The notes beneath the pieces are model-generated. The model was not told the DNA's origin. It was given only the letters and a program-made list of their open reading frames with translations, and did not search any database. A stretch of DNA of 64,000 nucleotides from Myxococcales bacterium (GTDB taxonomy: Bacteria; Myxococcota_A; Polyangia; Haliangiales; Haliangiaceae). Of the stretch, positions 63,095 through 64,000 are shown in pieces (position 1 is the stretch's first letter; every line of letters starts with the position of its first letter). The DNA lies in the NCBI GenBank assembly GCA_016717005.1, contig JADJUF010000037.1, positions 372,001 to 436,000 on the forward strand, written 5' to 3'. The position numbers were made by a program, and so were the translations under genes.

Positions 63095-64000
63095 TCACTC
63101 ATCGATCCCGGCGCACATGCACGCCGGGTTCGAGCCCAGCCCCGGGGCCGTATCGCAGCTGATGTAGCCGGTCGAGATCTTCGCGGCCAGGCACGTGCCG
63201 ACGCCGCCCGGCCAACCAACGCCGCGGCAGTAGACCTCGCACGAGGTCGTCCCGTTGTTGCCGTACTTGCGGAACACCCGCATCGTGTCGAGGCGCACCG
63301 GGCCACCGACGTCGAGGCGCTCGCGCGGCGCCGGCTGGTCCATGCCGACGCGGTGGTTCGCGTAGTCGAGCACCAGCGTCTGGCCGTCGAAGGCCTGGTT
63401 GCCGGCGGCGGCGTCCTTGCGCGCGACGATCGCCGAGTTGACGGCGAAGCTGGTGCCGGTCAACGTCAGTCCGGTCCCGCCGCTGTAGCTAGCGCTGGCG
63501 TCCGCCGCGCACGACCAGGTCCCGGCCGTCGCGCCGGCCTTGAGCACCTGCCCGGCCGCGCACGGACTGAGCGCGAAGCTGGTCCCGATCAGCGCGACGC
63601 CACCGTTGGTCGTCGCGCCGTATTGCGTGTCGTCATCGGGCTCGCACGTGACCGTGCCGTCCACGTTGATCTGGCGGATCGACGCCCCGGCGACGCAGGC
63701 CCCGGCGACGCGCGCCTGGATCACGCTGGTGTTGACGGCCAGCGCCACGGCGCCGCTGGCGCCGCCACCGCTGAGCCCCGCGCCGGCGGTGACGGCGGTG
63801 ATGTCGCCGGTGCTGGCGCAGGCGACGCTGCCATCGCTGCCGACCGAGGCCATCGCCGTCCCGGCGGCGCAGGTGCCGGTCACGCGCGCCTGCAACATCG
63901 CCGCGGTGTACGCGCCGACGCGCGTAGCCGTGTCGGCCGTCGTCGCGGTCTGCGCCGTCTGCGCGGTCAGGGCGCTGTCGGCGCTGTCGGCGTGGACGGC
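63095..64000 (-). CDS. Tail-fibre-like Gly/Ala-rich protein, 5' end beyond the window
   Basis: Only the C-terminal 301 residues are inside the window; the frame stays open through position 64000, where it reads Ala-Asp-Ser and Gln-Thr-Ala repeats (DSADSALTAQTAQTAT). The visible part has repeated cell-surface patterns: ITAVTAGAGLSGGGASGAVALAV, QARVTGTCAAGT / QARVAGACVAGAS pairs, and GGTGLTLTGTSFAVNS as in phage tail fibres and trimeric surface proteins. The C-terminus (CEVYCRGVGWPGGVGTCLAAK, PACMCAGIDE) is Cys-rich. Probably a large surface or secreted protein. It ends 3 bp after the activator stop on the other strand. Confidence 0.7.
   Translation of the reverse strand, partial: AVHADSADSALTAQTAQTATTADTATRVGAYTAAMLQARVTGTCAAGTAMASVGSDGSVACASTGDITAVTAGAGLSGGGASGAVALAVNTSVIQARVAGACVAGASIRQINVDGTVTCEPDDDTQYGATTNGGVALIGTSFALSPCAAGQVLKAGATAGTWSCAADASASYSGGTGLTLTGTSFAVNSAIVARKDAAAGNQAFDGQTLVLDYANHRVGMDQPAPRERLDVGGPVRLDTMRVFRKYGNNGTTSCEVYCRGVGWPGGVGTCLAAKISTGYISCDTAPGLGSNPACMCAGIDE

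Overview
The window is about 64 kb of very GC-rich DNA (rough estimate above 70%, GC3-saturated codons, long mirror reading frames opposite every real gene). The content points to a Myxococcota bacterium, most likely a Haliangiales/Kofleriaceae-like lineage: many small lipoproteins with Asp/Gly-rich linkers, a Ser/Thr kinase with C-terminal helical repeats, FHA-domain regulators, a membrane-anchored PP2C phosphatase, a CotH-like lipoprotein, an Rhs toxin module and a set of genes resembling the Myxococcus gltD-E-F-G envelope complex. Species cannot be fixed from the sequence.

Layout. 0.1-3.9 kb: a membrane-anchored hypothetical, acyl-CoA thioesterase II, a secreted-protein gene broken by an in-frame stop, a TlpA-like lipoprotein and a nucleotidyltransferase pair. 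4.0-10.2 kb: the translation set rpsB-tsf and pyrH-frr, unusually split by a 67-bp repeat array and two unrelated envelope genes. 10.7-22.4 kb: single genes and short overlapping pairs (PP2C, hydrolase, DUF362/CBM9-like lipoprotein, ferritin-like protein, DNA methyltransferase/DUF72, DUF1579, FHA-EAL). 22.7-31.1 kb is an accessory zone: CotH lipoprotein, a second 67-bp repeat array, a frameshifted Rhs-Hint-toxin fragment with a DUF2019 immunity gene, a PhoD-like phosphatase with two frameshifts, a REP-type HUH transposase (RAYT) and a poorly coding 0.8-kb stretch. 31.3-38.7 kb, minus strand: polysaccharide genes (WbpM-type dehydratase, Wzc-type tyrosine kinase, Wzy/ligase-type protein with repeats, Wza-type export lipoprotein). 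40.0-50.1 kb, minus strand: a tightly overlapping seven-gene operon resembling gltD-E-F-G. 50.3-57.6 kb: obgE, a small ABC exporter, TerC, a zinc-ribbon protein and a Rieske oxygenase. 57.6-64 kb: a kinase and an FHA/AAA+/Fis activator whose promoters share one operator, and the end of a large tail-fibre-like protein that runs off the window.

How it works together. The polysaccharide and Glt-like operons lie on the same strand 1.3 kb apart and together could build, export and place a surface polysaccharide, as the exo/nfs (spore coat) and glt (gliding) systems do in Myxococcus; this is inference. Phospho-threonine signalling is spread through the window: a kinase, a PP2C phosphatase, an FHA-EAL protein and an FHA-AAA+ activator.

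Three patterns cut across the whole window. (1) Fourteen genes have a TANNNT -10 box ending only 5-8 nt before the start codon, so they are probably transcribed as leaderless mRNAs. (2) Short tandem duplications repeatedly sit on or just past stop codons, often copying the last codons of the gene. (3) Several genes carry single-base indels in short G or C runs, which are either real decay or consensus errors. No rRNA, tRNA or CRISPR array was seen.
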